This document shows positions 33,732-42,678 of a DNA stretch of 64,000 bases, piece by piece. Location of the stretch: positions 62,001-126,000 of the forward strand of contig NZ_BCFL01000038.1 of the NCBI RefSeq assembly GCF_002217755.1, given 5' to 3'. The position numbers and the translations under genes were made by a program. Origin of the DNA: Streptomyces hyaluromycini (GTDB taxonomy: Bacteria > Actinomycetota > Actinomycetes > Streptomycetales > Streptomycetaceae). The notes below the pieces were generated by a model that was given only the letters and a program-made list of their open reading frames with translations, searched no databases and was not told the DNA's origin. Position 1 is the first letter of the stretch. Each line of letters begins with the position of its first letter.

Positions 33732-34930
33732 ACACGGTGTACATCGTCGACGCGGTCCGCACACCGATCGGCCGCTACAACGGCGGCCTCGCCGGCGTAC
33801 GCCCGGACGACCTGGCCGCCCACGCCATCCGTGAACTCCTCGCCCGCACCCCCGACCTGGACCCGGCCCGGGTCGAGGACGTCTACTTCGGAAACGCCAA
33901 CGGCGCCGGCGAGGAGAACCGCAACGTCGGCCGGATGGCCGCGCTGCTCGCCGGTCTGCCGACGTCCGTGCCGGGGGTGACGGTCAACCGGCTGTGCGCC
34001 TCCGGGCTGGAGGCGGTCGTCCAGGCCGCCCGCGCCATCGCCGTCGGCGACGCGCACATCGCCGTGGCCGGCGGTGTGGAGTCCATGACCCGGGCACCGT
34101 ACGTCCTGCCCAAGAACGACCGGCCGTTCCCCGCCGGGCACGCCGAGCTGTACTCGACCACCCTCGGCTGGCGCATGGTCAACCCGAAGATGGATCCGCA
34201 GTGGACCATCCCGCTGGGCGAGTCCGCGGAACGCATCGCCGACAAGCACAAGATCAGCCGGGAGCAGCAGGACGAGTTCGCCCTCGCCTCCCACCAGAAG
34301 GCGGCCGCCGCCCAGGAACAGGGCCTGTTCGACGCCGAGCTGGCACCCGTGCCCGTCCCGCAGCGCAAGGGCGACCCCGTCCCCTTCGCCGCCGACGAAT
34401 GCGTACGTGCCGACGCCTCCCTCGCCGCGATGGCCAAGCTCAAGCCGTCCTTCCGCACGGAGGGCGGCACGGTGACCGCGGGCAACGCCTCCCCCCTCAA
34501 CGACGGTGCGGCCGCCGTGCTGCTGACCGACGAGGAGGGTCTGAGGACGATCGGGCGGGAGCCGCTGGCCCGGGTCGGCGCGACCGGGGTGTCCGGGATC
34601 GACCCCGACTACTTCGGACTCGCCCCGGTCGAAGCGGTGCAGCGGGCGCTGGGCAAGGCCGGCAAGGGGTTCGGGGATCTGTCGGTGCTGGAGCTGAACG
34701 AGGCGTTCGCCGCGCAGGTGCTGGGATGTGTCGCCGAGTGGCCCGAGTTCGACCCGGCCATTCTCAACCCGCAGGGCGGGGCGATCGCGTTGGGGCATCC
34801 GCTGGGTGCGTCGGGGGCGCGGCTGGCGGGGACCGTGGCGCATCAGCTGGCGCGGCGTGGCAGCGGTATCGGTGTTGCCAGCCTTTGCATCGGCGTCGGG
34901 CAAGGGCTCGCGCTTGTTCTTGAGCGATAG
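33728..34930 (+). CDS. pcaF: Beta-ketoadipyl-CoA thiolase
   Basis: 400 residues from GTG 33728, overlapping pcaJ by 4 bp. Catalytic residues are Cys90 in NRLCASGLE, His357 in LGHPLG and Cys387 in SLCIGVGQG. GRMAALLAGLPTSVPGVTVNRL and the length agree with PcaF. It cleaves 3-oxoadipyl-CoA to succinyl-CoA and acetyl-CoA, the last step of the beta-ketoadipate pathway, feeding the citric acid cycle. Confidence 0.95.
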   Translation: MNTVYIVDAVRTPIGRYNGGLAGVRPDDLAAHAIRELLARTPDLDPARVEDVYFGNANGAGEENRNVGRMAALLAGLPTSVPGVTVNRLCASGLEAVVQAARAIAVGDAHIAVAGGVESMTRAPYVLPKNDRPFPAGHAELYSTTLGWRMVNPKMDPQWTIPLGESAERIADKHKISREQQDEFALASHQKAAAAQEQGLFDAELAPVPVPQRKGDPVPFAADECVRADASLAAMAKLKPSFRTEGGTVTAGNASPLNDGAAAVLLTDEEGLRTIGREPLARVGATGVSGIDPDYFGLAPVEAVQRALGKAGKGFGDLSVLELNEAFAAQVLGCVAEWPEFDPAILNPQGGAIALGHPLGASGARLAGTVAHQLARRGSGIGVASLCIGVGQGLALVLER

Positions 34931-34951
34931 GTCGTAGGGCACCTGCGGGTG

Positions 34952-35024
34952 CTTCGTGGTTGATCGCGCCCACGCGGCGGAGCCGCATATCGATACAGCC
35001 CCGCGCCCCTAAAAGCAGGGCGCT
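34952..35024 (-). repeat. Dispersed Streptomyces intergenic repeat, copy 2
   Basis: Within the pca operon, between pcaF and pcaH. It reads GATCGCGCCCACGCGGCGG, AGCCGCATATCGATACAGCC and a GCGCCC/GGGCGC hairpin, and is nearly the reverse complement of copy 3 at 39731. The hairpin could lower transcription of the downstream genes relative to pcaIJF. Confidence 0.75.
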
Positions 35025-35040
35025 TCACCGAGGACTTTTC

Positions 35041-35814
35041 ATGACACTCACCCAGGCCGACATCGACCTCGAAATCGCCGCCGAACGTGCCGCGTACGAA
35101 AAGCGTGTCGCCGACGGCGCTCCCGTCGAGCATCACCCCCGCAGGGATTACGCCCCCTACCGGTCCTCCGTTCTCCGGCATCCGAAACAGCCCCTGGTCG
35201 CCATCGACACGGCCAAGGATCCGGAGCTGGTGGAGCTGCACTCCCCCGCGTTCGGGGAGCGGGACATCACCGGCATAGACAATGACCTGACCCGGCAGCA
35301 CAACGGTGAGCCCATCGGTGAGCGGATCACCGTCTCCGGGCGGCTCCTGGACCGCAGCGGCCGGCCGGTCCGGGGCCAGCTGATCGAGGTCTGGCAGGCC
35401 AACTCGGCCGGCCGCTACGCGCACCAGCGCGAGCAGCACGACGCCCCGCTGGACCCCAACTTCACGGGTGTCGGCCGTACGATCACCGACGCCGACGGCG
35501 GCTACCACTTCACCACCATCCAGCCGGGCCCCTACCCCTGGCGCAACCACCTCAACGCCTGGCGTCCGGCCCACATCCACTTCTCGATGTTCGGTACGGC
35601 GTTCACGCAGCGGCTGGTGACGCAGATGTACTTCCCGAGCGACCCGCTGTTCCCGTACGACCCGATCATCCAGTCGGTGACGGACGACGCGGCCCGGCAG
35701 CGCCTGGTCGCCACCTACGACCACGGCCTGTCCGTGCCGGAGTTCTCGATGGGCTACCAGTGGGACATCGTGCTGGACGGCCCGAACGCCACCTGGATCG
35801 AAGAAGGACGCTGA
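35041..35814 (+). CDS. pcaH: Protocatechuate 3,4-dioxygenase beta subunit
   Basis: 257 residues. The Fe(III) ligands are visible: Tyr126 (SAGRYAHQ), Tyr165 (PGPYPWRN), His178 and His180 (AHIHFSMFG). The beta subunit thus holds the catalytic iron and cleaves the ring of protocatechuate between the hydroxyls to 3-carboxy-cis,cis-muconate with O2. HHPRRDYAPYRSSVLRHP near 31-48 is the typical N-terminal segment. pcaG begins 6 bp downstream. Confidence 0.96.
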   Translation: MTLTQADIDLEIAAERAAYEKRVADGAPVEHHPRRDYAPYRSSVLRHPKQPLVAIDTAKDPELVELHSPAFGERDITGIDNDLTRQHNGEPIGERITVSGRLLDRSGRPVRGQLIEVWQANSAGRYAHQREQHDAPLDPNFTGVGRTITDADGGYHFTTIQPGPYPWRNHLNAWRPAHIHFSMFGTAFTQRLVTQMYFPSDPLFPYDPIIQSVTDDAARQRLVATYDHGLSVPEFSMGYQWDIVLDGPNATWIEEGR

Positions 35815-35820
35815 GCTGCC

Positions 35821-36423
35821 ATGACGAAGATCGACACGAGCAGCCCTGAGAACGTGCTGCCCACGCCGTCGCACACGGTCGGCCCCTTCTACGGGTACGC
35901 GCTGCCGTTCCGCGGCGGCGAGGACATCGCGCCCCTCGGGCACCCGGACACGGTCACGGTCCACGGGTACGTCTTCGACGGCGAGGGCACACCGCTGCCC
36001 GACGCCCTCGTGGAGCTGTGGAGCGCCGATCCCGACGGAAACGTCTCCACGACCGACGGTTCGATCCGCCGCGATCCGGCGACCGGTGACTACCTCGGCC
36101 GCAACGGCGTGGAGTTCACCGGCTGGGGCCGGATCCAGACGGACACCAACGGGCACTGGTACGCGCGGACGCTGCGGCCCGGCGTCCGCGGCGGCGGCGC
36201 GCCCTACATCAGCGTGTGCGTGTTCGCGCGCGGGCTGCTGATGCACCTCTTCACCCGGATCTACCTGCCGGGCGACGACGCGGCGCTCGCCGCCGACCCG
36301 CTGCTCACCCGGGTGGGCGAGCGACGCGACACGCTGATCGCCGCCGACGAGGGCCGGGGGACCTACCGTTTCGACATCCGCCTTCAGGGAGAGGGCGAGA
36401 CGGTCTTCCTGGAGTTCCGGTGA
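35821..36423 (+). CDS. pcaG: Protocatechuate 3,4-dioxygenase alpha subunit
   Basis: 200 residues, structurally like PcaH but with an iron-free pseudo-active site. TPSHTVGPFYGYALPF at 15-30 and VTVHGYVFDGEGTPLPDALVELWSADPDG are characteristic, and PYISVCVFARGLLMHLFTRIYLPGD replaces the His ligands. It forms the (alpha-beta) protomer with PcaH. The stop overlaps the GTG start of pcaB by 4 bp. Confidence 0.95.
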   Translation: MTKIDTSSPENVLPTPSHTVGPFYGYALPFRGGEDIAPLGHPDTVTVHGYVFDGEGTPLPDALVELWSADPDGNVSTTDGSIRRDPATGDYLGRNGVEFTGWGRIQTDTNGHWYARTLRPGVRGGGAPYISVCVFARGLLMHLFTRIYLPGDDAALAADPLLTRVGERRDTLIAADEGRGTYRFDIRLQGEGETVFLEFR

Positions 36424-37760
36424 CAACAGTGGATCACGGCGGCGGTGACGCCGGGCTGCTCGGTCCCGGGTGGTCCGGTTCGGCCGCCGCGGCCGCGGCG
36501 AGCGACGGCGCGTACCTGCGGGCGCTGCTCGACGCGGAGGCGGCCCTCACCCGTGCCCAGGCCGCCCTGGGTCTCGCCCCGGCCGGGGCCGCGACGGCGG
36601 TGACCGAGGCGGCCGACCCCGGCCGCTACGACGTCGGCGCCCTCGCCGAGCGGGCCCGTGGCGGCGGCAACCCGGTCATCCCGCTGGTCGCCGGCCTGAC
36701 GAGGGCGGTCGGCGCGGAGTACGGGCCCTACGTGCACCGGGGTGCGACCAGCCAGGACATCATGGACACGGCGACGATGCTGGTCGCCGCCCGCACCCTG
36801 GATCTCGTGCTCGCCGACCTCGGACGGACCGAGCGGGCGCTGGCCCTGCTGGCCGCCGAGCACCGCGACACGCCGATGGCGGGCCGCACGCTCACCCAGC
36901 ACGCGGTACCGACGGCCTTCGGGCTCAAGGCGGCCGGCTGGCGCTCGCTGGTCCTCGACGCCCGGGACCGAGTGACCCTGGTCCGGGGTTCGCTGCCCGC
37001 CCAACTGGGCGGCGCGGCAGGCACGCTGGCCGCCTTCGGGGTGTACGGCGCGGAGCACGCCGAGCAGCTGCCGGCCGCGTACGCCCGTGAACTGGGCCTC
37101 GCCGCCCCCCTGTTGCCCTGGCACACGCTGCGGACGCCGATCGCCGATCTCGCCGGGTGTCTCGCCTTCGCGGCCGGGGCACTGGGGAAGATCGCCGCGG
37201 ACGTGCTGACCTTGTCCCGTACCGAGATCGGCGAGGTCTCGGAGGGCAGCGGGGGCGGTTCCTCGGCGATGCCGCACAAGGCCAACCCCGTGCGCTCGAC
37301 GCTGATCGCGGCGGCCGCCCGGCGGGCCCCGCAGCTCGCGGCCGTCCTGTACGGCTCGATGGCGGCGGAGGACGAGCGGCCGGCCGGTGCCTGGCACGCC
37401 GAGTGGGAGCCGTTGCGGGATCTGCTGCGGACCGTCGGGGGTGCGGCGCGGGACGCGGCGGAGCTGGCGGCGGGGCTGCGGGTGCACCCGGAGGCGATGC
37501 GCCGGAACCTCGACCTCACAGGCGGGCTGATCGTCTCGGAGCGGCTCTCCGCCGAGCTGACCCCCGTGCTCGGCCGGGCCCGCGCCAAGGAGCTGCTCAC
37601 CGAGCTGGCCCGCCGCACCCACACCGAGCACCGGACGCTGCATGAACTCCTCGCCGAGGAACCCGACTTGAGGGACGTCGAGCTCGACAGCCTGACCGAT
37701 CCCGCCCGCTACACCGGTTCCGCCGGTGTGCTCACCGACCGTGCTCTGGAGCGACGTTGA
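36420..37760 (+). CDS. pcaB: 3-carboxy-cis,cis-muconate cycloisomerase
   Basis: 446 residues from GTG 36420. It is a member of the fumarase/aspartase superfamily, shown by the signature GSSAMPHKANPV (about residue 280), by YVHRGATSQDIMDTA and by RTLTQHAVPTAFGLKAAGW. It lactonises carboxymuconate to 4-carboxymuconolactone. The GTG lies within the last codons of pcaG, and the last bases overlap the TTG start of pcaL, so the order of synthesis follows the pathway. Confidence 0.95.
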   Translation: MTTVDHGGGDAGLLGPGWSGSAAAAAASDGAYLRALLDAEAALTRAQAALGLAPAGAATAVTEAADPGRYDVGALAERARGGGNPVIPLVAGLTRAVGAEYGPYVHRGATSQDIMDTATMLVAARTLDLVLADLGRTERALALLAAEHRDTPMAGRTLTQHAVPTAFGLKAAGWRSLVLDARDRVTLVRGSLPAQLGGAAGTLAAFGVYGAEHAEQLPAAYARELGLAAPLLPWHTLRTPIADLAGCLAFAAGALGKIAADVLTLSRTEIGEVSEGSGGGSSAMPHKANPVRSTLIAAAARRAPQLAAVLYGSMAAEDERPAGAWHAEWEPLRDLLRTVGGAARDAAELAAGLRVHPEAMRRNLDLTGGLIVSERLSAELTPVLGRARAKELLTELARRTHTEHRTLHELLAEEPDLRDVELDSLTDPARYTGSAGVLTDRALERR

Positions 37761-38875
37761 CCGAGAACCTCCTCAACCACCGCGTCGAGGGCCCCGCTTC
37801 GGCTCCCCCGCTGCTCCTCGGGCCGTCGCTCGGCACCTCGTACGCCCTGTGGGACGCCGTGGCGCCCGAACTGTCCACCGCCCACCGGGTGGTGCGCTGG
37901 AACCTGCCGGGCCACGGCGGTTCGGCACCCGACCTGATCAAGGCGGGGGCGACCGTCGGTGACCTCGCCGACCTGGTGCTCGCGCTCGCCGACTCGCTCG
38001 GCATCGAGCGGTTCGCTTACGCGGGCGTGTCGCTGGGCGGTGCCGTGGGACTGCACCTGGCCGTCCACCACCCGGACCGGCTGGAGAACCTGGCGGTGAT
38101 CTGCTCCTCGGCCCACTTCGGCGGGTCCAGGCCGTGGGAGGAGCGGGCCGGGCGGGTGCGCCGGGAGGGCGTGGAGTGGCTGGCGGAGAACGCCCCCAGC
38201 CGCTGGTTCACCCCCGGCTTCACCGTGCCGCGGCTGGTCGAGGACCAGCGGGCGGCCGACCCGGAGGCGTACGCCGCCTGCTGCGACGCGCTGGCCGCCT
38301 TCGATCTGCGGGACCGGCTCGGCGAGATCGCCGTCCGCACCCTGCTGATCGCCGGCCGGCAGGACCCCGCGACCCCGCCGCCGCATCTGCGGGAGATCGC
38401 GGACGCGGTTGTCGCGTCCACGCTGGTGGAGCTTCCGGGCGCCGCTCATCTGGCGCCCGCACAGTGCCCGGACGCCGTCCTGACCGCGCTCCGCTCCCAC
38501 CTCGACGGGGGCGCCAGGCGCGGGATGGCGGTACGGCGCGAAGTGCTAGGCGACGCGCACGTCGACGGCGCCCAGGCCCGGCAGACGCCGTTCACGGCCC
38601 GCTTCCAGGACTTCATCTCGCGCTACGCCTGGGGCGAGATCTGGACCGACCCCACCCTCTCCCGCCGTGAACGCAGCATGATCACCCTCACCGCGCTGGT
38701 CGCCCACGGCCACTACGACGAACTGGCCATGCACGTACGGGCCGCCCGGCGCAACGGGCTGACGCCGGAGGAGATCGGCGCGGTGCTGCTGCAGACGGCC
38801 GTGTACTGCGGGGTGCCGGCGGCGAACTCGGCGTTCGCGACGGCGCAACGGGTGCTGGCGGAAGAGGAAGGGTGA
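37757..38875 (+). CDS. pcaL: Fused 3-oxoadipate enol-lactone hydrolase / 4-carboxymuconolactone decarboxylase
   Basis: 372 residues from TTG 37757 (TTGA overlap with pcaB). The N-terminal 250 residues are an alpha/beta hydrolase: GPSLGTSYALWD oxyanion region, nucleophile Ser92 in AGVSLGGAVG and GAAHLAP carrying the His. From about 255 the chain is PcaC: RREVLGDAHVDGAQARQTPFTARFQDFISRYAWGEIW and AMHVRAARRNGLTPEEIGAVLLQTAVYCGVPAAN. The fusion does two successive steps to 3-oxoadipate and is known from actinobacteria as PcaL. Confidence 0.94.
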   Translation: MTENLLNHRVEGPASAPPLLLGPSLGTSYALWDAVAPELSTAHRVVRWNLPGHGGSAPDLIKAGATVGDLADLVLALADSLGIERFAYAGVSLGGAVGLHLAVHHPDRLENLAVICSSAHFGGSRPWEERAGRVRREGVEWLAENAPSRWFTPGFTVPRLVEDQRAADPEAYAACCDALAAFDLRDRLGEIAVRTLLIAGRQDPATPPPHLREIADAVVASTLVELPGAAHLAPAQCPDAVLTALRSHLDGGARRGMAVRREVLGDAHVDGAQARQTPFTARFQDFISRYAWGEIWTDPTLSRRERSMITLTALVAHGHYDELAMHVRAARRNGLTPEEIGAVLLQTAVYCGVPAANSAFATAQRVLAEEEG

Positions 38876-38927
38876 CCCTGCCGGTCGTACCTCCAGCGGC
38901 ACCACCCACCCGGCGCCGTCCCGCGCC

Positions 38928-38933
38928 TAGGCT
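38928..38933 (+). promoter_or_regulatory. -10 hexamer TAGGCT of a probably leaderless SDR transcript
   Basis: TAGGCT ends six bases before the ATG at 38940, leaving no room for a ribosome site. No convincing -35 element is seen. Confidence 0.35.
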
Positions 38934-38939
38934 GGCGGC

Positions 38940-39731
38940 ATGTCCACTGTTCTGATCACCGGTGCCACCTCCGGGCTCGGCCGGTACGTCGCCTTCGAAC
39001 TGGTCCGCGCCGGACACCTCGTCCTCGCCCACGGCCGCGATCCGGGCCGTACCGAGCGGCTGGTCGACGAGCTGCGCACCGAGGGCGCCGCGGAGGGGTT
39101 CGTCGCGGACCTGGCCTCGCTGGCCCAGGTCCGCGAACTGGGCCGGCGGGTCGCCGACGCGCATCCCGAGCTGGACGTGCTGGTCAACAACGCGGGCGTC
39201 GGCGCCGGCACACCCGGCTCAGGCCGCGAACTGAGCACCGACGGCCACGAGTTGCGCCTGGCCGTCAACTACCTGGCCCCGGTGACCCTCACCCACGCCC
39301 TCCTCCCGGTACTGCGCACGCACACCCCCGCCCGCATCGTGAACGTCGGCTCGGCGGGCCAGGAACCCCTGGACTTCGACGACCCCGAATTCACCCGCGG
39401 CTACCAGGGCTTCGCGGCGTACTGCCGCGCCAAGTTCGCCCTGGCGGCCCATACCTTCACCTTGGCGGAGGAGTTGGCGGGCACGGGCGTCGCAGTGAAT
39501 GTCCTGCACCCCGCCACCTTCATGGACACGGCGATGGTGAGGGAGGGCGGGGTGGCACCGTGGAGCACGGTGGCGGACGGCGCGCCGGGGGTACTGGCCC
39601 TGACGACGCAGAACCTGGGAACGGGCGGCTACTTCGACGGCACGAGCCCGGCCAGGGCACACGAGGCGACGTACGACCGAGAGGTGCAGAAACGCCTCTC
39701 AGCGGTAACTGATCAACTTCTCGCGCTGTAG
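38940..39731 (+). CDS. Short-chain dehydrogenase/reductase
   Basis: 263 residues with a complete SDR core: TGATSGLGR cofactor loop at 8-16, NNAGVGAG near 85, the Ser in VGSAGQ near 141 and YCRAK (Tyr and Lys spaced by three) near 162. HGRDPGRTERL after beta2 suggests NADP(H) preference through the Arg residues. It resembles retinol-dehydrogenase/WW-oxidoreductase-like SDRs of broad specificity. It has its own apparent promoter after pcaL. Substrate unknown. Repeat copy 3 begins at its stop codon. Confidence 0.88.
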   Translation: MSTVLITGATSGLGRYVAFELVRAGHLVLAHGRDPGRTERLVDELRTEGAAEGFVADLASLAQVRELGRRVADAHPELDVLVNNAGVGAGTPGSGRELSTDGHELRLAVNYLAPVTLTHALLPVLRTHTPARIVNVGSAGQEPLDFDDPEFTRGYQGFAAYCRAKFALAAHTFTLAEELAGTGVAVNVLHPATFMDTAMVREGGVAPWSTVADGAPGVLALTTQNLGTGGYFDGTSPARAHEATYDREVQKRLSAVTDQLLAL

Positions 39732-39803
39732 CGCCCCTTCTTTAGGGGCGCGGGGCTGTATCGATATGCGGCTGCCGCCGCGTGGGCGCGACCAGCCACA
39801 TAC
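39731..39803 (+). repeat. Dispersed Streptomyces intergenic repeat, copy 3
   Basis: It starts with the hairpin GCGCCCC (39731-39737), 7-nt loop, GGGGCGC (39745-39751), followed by GGGGCTGTATCGATATGCGG, CTGCCGCCGCGTGGGCGCG and ACCAGCCAC. It lies between the converging SDR and LuxR-type ATPase genes and is in opposite orientation to copy 2. Confidence 0.8.
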
Positions 39804-39815
39804 AACCCGCACCCG

Positions 39816-42497
39816 TCAACGCAACCCCCGCCCCGTATCCAAAACCTCCCGAGCCTGAGCAACCAGCCCATCGGCTCCACACGACCGAGCCAACGCCAGC
39901 CCCCGATTCAGCTCGGCCACCGACCGCGCAGCGATCCCGTACTCCACCCGCGCCGCCGCATGCTCGTACTGGCAGGGCGAGGCCTCCAGATAGGCCACCG
40001 CCTGCGAGGCGAGCCGCACCTGGCGTTGCCCGGTCTCCAGCGCGGCAGCGCACCGCAGCGCCTCGCCGATCGCGGTGTCCGTGCCGAACCGCTCGGCCTG
40101 CCGCCGCGCGTCGCCCGCCAGCTGGGCCGCCCGCGCCGGGTCCTCGTTGGCGAGGGCCCGGGCCAGGTCGAGTGCCCAGGGCACGACCACGGGGTTGAAG
40201 TGGCCGCGCGCGGCGGCCGCCTTCTCCGCCGCCTCCAGTTCGTTCACGGCCTCCTTCGTGCGGCCGACGGCGAGCAGCAGCCGGCCGCGCACCGACCGCG
40301 GGTCCGGCATGACGATGGTGGAGGGGTACGGCGGTGCGAAACCGTACTGTTCGGCGGTCTCCCAGGCCTGCTGGACATGGCCGCGGGCGAGCAGCGTGTC
40401 GACGAGGTTGCAGGTGGCGGTCCAGTACAGGGGCAGCCGGCGGCCGACCCGCTCGGCGATCCGCAGGGACTCCCGCAGGGAGGTCTCCGCGTCCCGCAGC
40501 CGGCCGCGCCTGCGGTGGCCCAGGCCGACGTAGGCATGGGCCAGGGCGAGGTGGCCGCCGCTCCAGCCGGAGGACTCGTAGGCGCGCAGGCCCTCGTTGT
40601 ACAGGCTCTCCGCGCGGTCGAGGCGGTCGGTGTAGACGTAGGAGTTGGCGAGCATCAGCAGGAGTTCGATGCCCCACTCGCTGTCGGTCCAGCCGAGGCC
40701 GGGCGCGAGCCGGCCGTTGACGAGGGCGCGGTCGCACAGCTCGACGACCTCCTCGGCGCTCTCGCCCTGGATCAGCATGTCGAAGCCGCGCAGCATCAGC
40801 AGGGCGCGCTCGGAGTTGTCGCGGCCGGTGCAGGTGGCGGCGAGGCCGGCGAGCCGTTCGGAGCGGTGCGGGGAGACGGCCTCGCCGGCGATGCCCTCCC
40901 ACATGAACTGGACGGCCTGGAGCCGGAGTCTGGCGGGTCCTTCCTCGTGCCGGGCGGCCTCCGCCTCGACCGTGCGGACGGCTTCCTCCAGCTGGTCGTT
41001 GTGGAGGAGGGCCTGGGAGAGCCGGAAGACGGCGTCCACGCGTTCGGGCCCGGCGAGGCCGGACATGCCGAGCGCGCTCTGCAGATGGCCGATGGTGACG
41101 GCGGGCTTGGTGAGGAGGGTGGCGCAGCCCAGTTCGTAGAGCACGCGGGCGTGGACCTCGGGGACGGGCGGTTCGAGGAGAGCGCGTTCGAGGCAGCGGC
41201 GGGCCGCGTCCGGAGCGCCGACGGCGAGGTGTTCCTTGGCGGCGTCACGCAGCTGTTCGACGAGTTCCTCGTCGTCGTCCGGGTGCACCTTCAGCAGATG
41301 GCGGGAGGCCTCGGCGATGCCGCGGCCGTCGTCGATGACGATCTGGGCGGCGATGCCGTGCATGGCGGTGCACATCGCGGGCGGGATGGAGTTGTAGACG
41401 GCGGTGGCGATCAGCGGGTGGACGAACTCCAGGTCGCCGGTGTGGGACCGGGAGCCGGCCGGGTCGGGCTCGGTGAGGATACGGGCGCTGCGCAGCAGTT
41501 CGGCACAGCGCTCGGCGTCGTCCACGGCCATGCTGGCGAGCTGGGCGACGAGGCCGACGGAGATGCCGGTGCCGAGGATGGCGGCGGCCCAGGCGAACCG
41601 GGTGGCGTCGACGCCGAGGCCTTCGAGGCGGGTGACGAGGCCGCCGCCTCTGGCCGAGCGGTTGAGGGCGCGCAGTTCGCCGGCCCGGGACTCGACGGGT
41701 TCGACCTCGCTGTCCTGGACCTTGGCGAGGAGTTCGACGGTCTCGTAGGGGTTGCCGCCGGTGACGGCCCAGACCTCGCGGCAGAACGGGGCGTCGGCGT
41801 GCTCGCCGAGGGTGGCGCGGGTGAGGCCGGCGGTGGCGTCCGGGGTGAGGGCGCTGATGGTGCGGACGGGGCGGCCGGCCGCGGCGGCCACGGCGTCGAG
41901 GTAGCGGGCGCTGTCGCCGTTGACCTCGCCGGGGCGGCGGGCCACCAGGACCAGCACGGACAGATCGTCCAGGCGTTCGACGAAGGCGGCGAGCCAGGCC
42001 AGGGTCTCCTGGTCGGCCCAGTGCGCGTCGTCGATCAGCAGGACCAGCGGCCAGTCGCGTTTGGCGAGCCGGCGGACGGCGGCGACCAGGCCGTCGCAGA
42101 CGCCCTGCGGGTCGGCCAGGCGGTCTCCGGGGTCCGTTATGCCGAGGGCGGGGCCGGCGATGTCGTACCAGTCGCCGAGGTACTCCCGGGCCTCCTCGGG
42201 CAGCAGGGAGACCAGGGCGGGCTGTAACAGCTGCCGTACGACGTGGAAGGGCACGCTGCGCAGGGTCTCGACGCCGCGGGTGGACCAGACGGTGCAGCCC
42301 AGGCGTTCGGCGATGCGGCGGGTCTCGGCCAGCAGCGCGGTCTTGCCGAGCCCGGCCTCGCCGCGCAGCACCAGCAGGTTCCCGGAGGTGGAATGGTCGG
42401 CGCCCAGGGCGTCGAGCGCCTCGGTGATGGCGGCGATCTCCTCCTCGCGCTCCCAGAGGTGAGCCGAGGCGCCTCCCGGGAGCTGCTCCTCCGTCAT
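39816..42497 (-). CDS. LuxR/MalT-type AAA ATPase with TPR-like repeats but no C-terminal HTH
   Basis: 893 residues from ATG 42497, with GGGAGG seven bases upstream. Walker A is GEAGLGKTALL (46-56), Walker B LVLLIDDAHWAD near 150-161, and the segment after about 450 consists of tetratricopeptide-like helices (ARVLYELGCATLL, ALAHAYVGLGHRRRGRL). These are the features of LAL (large ATP-binding LuxR) regulators, but the chain ends at LDTGRGLR where the helix-turn-helix should follow, and no HTH is found downstream in any frame before repeat copy 3. It may act as an ATP-dependent signalling or partner protein rather than a DNA binder. Confidence 0.85.
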   Translation of the reverse strand: MTEEQLPGGASAHLWEREEEIAAITEALDALGADHSTSGNLLVLRGEAGLGKTALLAETRRIAERLGCTVWSTRGVETLRSVPFHVVRQLLQPALVSLLPEEAREYLGDWYDIAGPALGITDPGDRLADPQGVCDGLVAAVRRLAKRDWPLVLLIDDAHWADQETLAWLAAFVERLDDLSVLVLVARRPGEVNGDSARYLDAVAAAAGRPVRTISALTPDATAGLTRATLGEHADAPFCREVWAVTGGNPYETVELLAKVQDSEVEPVESRAGELRALNRSARGGGLVTRLEGLGVDATRFAWAAAILGTGISVGLVAQLASMAVDDAERCAELLRSARILTEPDPAGSRSHTGDLEFVHPLIATAVYNSIPPAMCTAMHGIAAQIVIDDGRGIAEASRHLLKVHPDDDEELVEQLRDAAKEHLAVGAPDAARRCLERALLEPPVPEVHARVLYELGCATLLTKPAVTIGHLQSALGMSGLAGPERVDAVFRLSQALLHNDQLEEAVRTVEAEAARHEEGPARLRLQAVQFMWEGIAGEAVSPHRSERLAGLAATCTGRDNSERALLMLRGFDMLIQGESAEEVVELCDRALVNGRLAPGLGWTDSEWGIELLLMLANSYVYTDRLDRAESLYNEGLRAYESSGWSGGHLALAHAYVGLGHRRRGRLRDAETSLRESLRIAERVGRRLPLYWTATCNLVDTLLARGHVQQAWETAEQYGFAPPYPSTIVMPDPRSVRGRLLLAVGRTKEAVNELEAAEKAAAARGHFNPVVVPWALDLARALANEDPARAAQLAGDARRQAERFGTDTAIGEALRCAAALETGQRQVRLASQAVAYLEASPCQYEHAAARVEYGIAARSVAELNRGLALARSCGADGLVAQAREVLDTGRGLR

Positions 42498-42678
42498 CCC
42501 GTTACCTCCCCAAGTCGCCCGAACGACGTACAGACCACGAGCGTAGCCGTCCGGTTGGCTGTCCGGAGGCGGGTCCGGGCAGCTCTTGCCTCGACGGGTG
42601 AAAGCGGATGCGGCCGAGCGACGCGGGACGGCCCCGACCTGCCGCTGTACAGCGAACGGACCGTCAACGGGCAGGGAC

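Noticed and set aside
38216..38880. Possible separate pcaC gene
   Set aside because: The decarboxylase domain is in frame with the hydrolase domain without a stop or start between; it is the known PcaL fusion.
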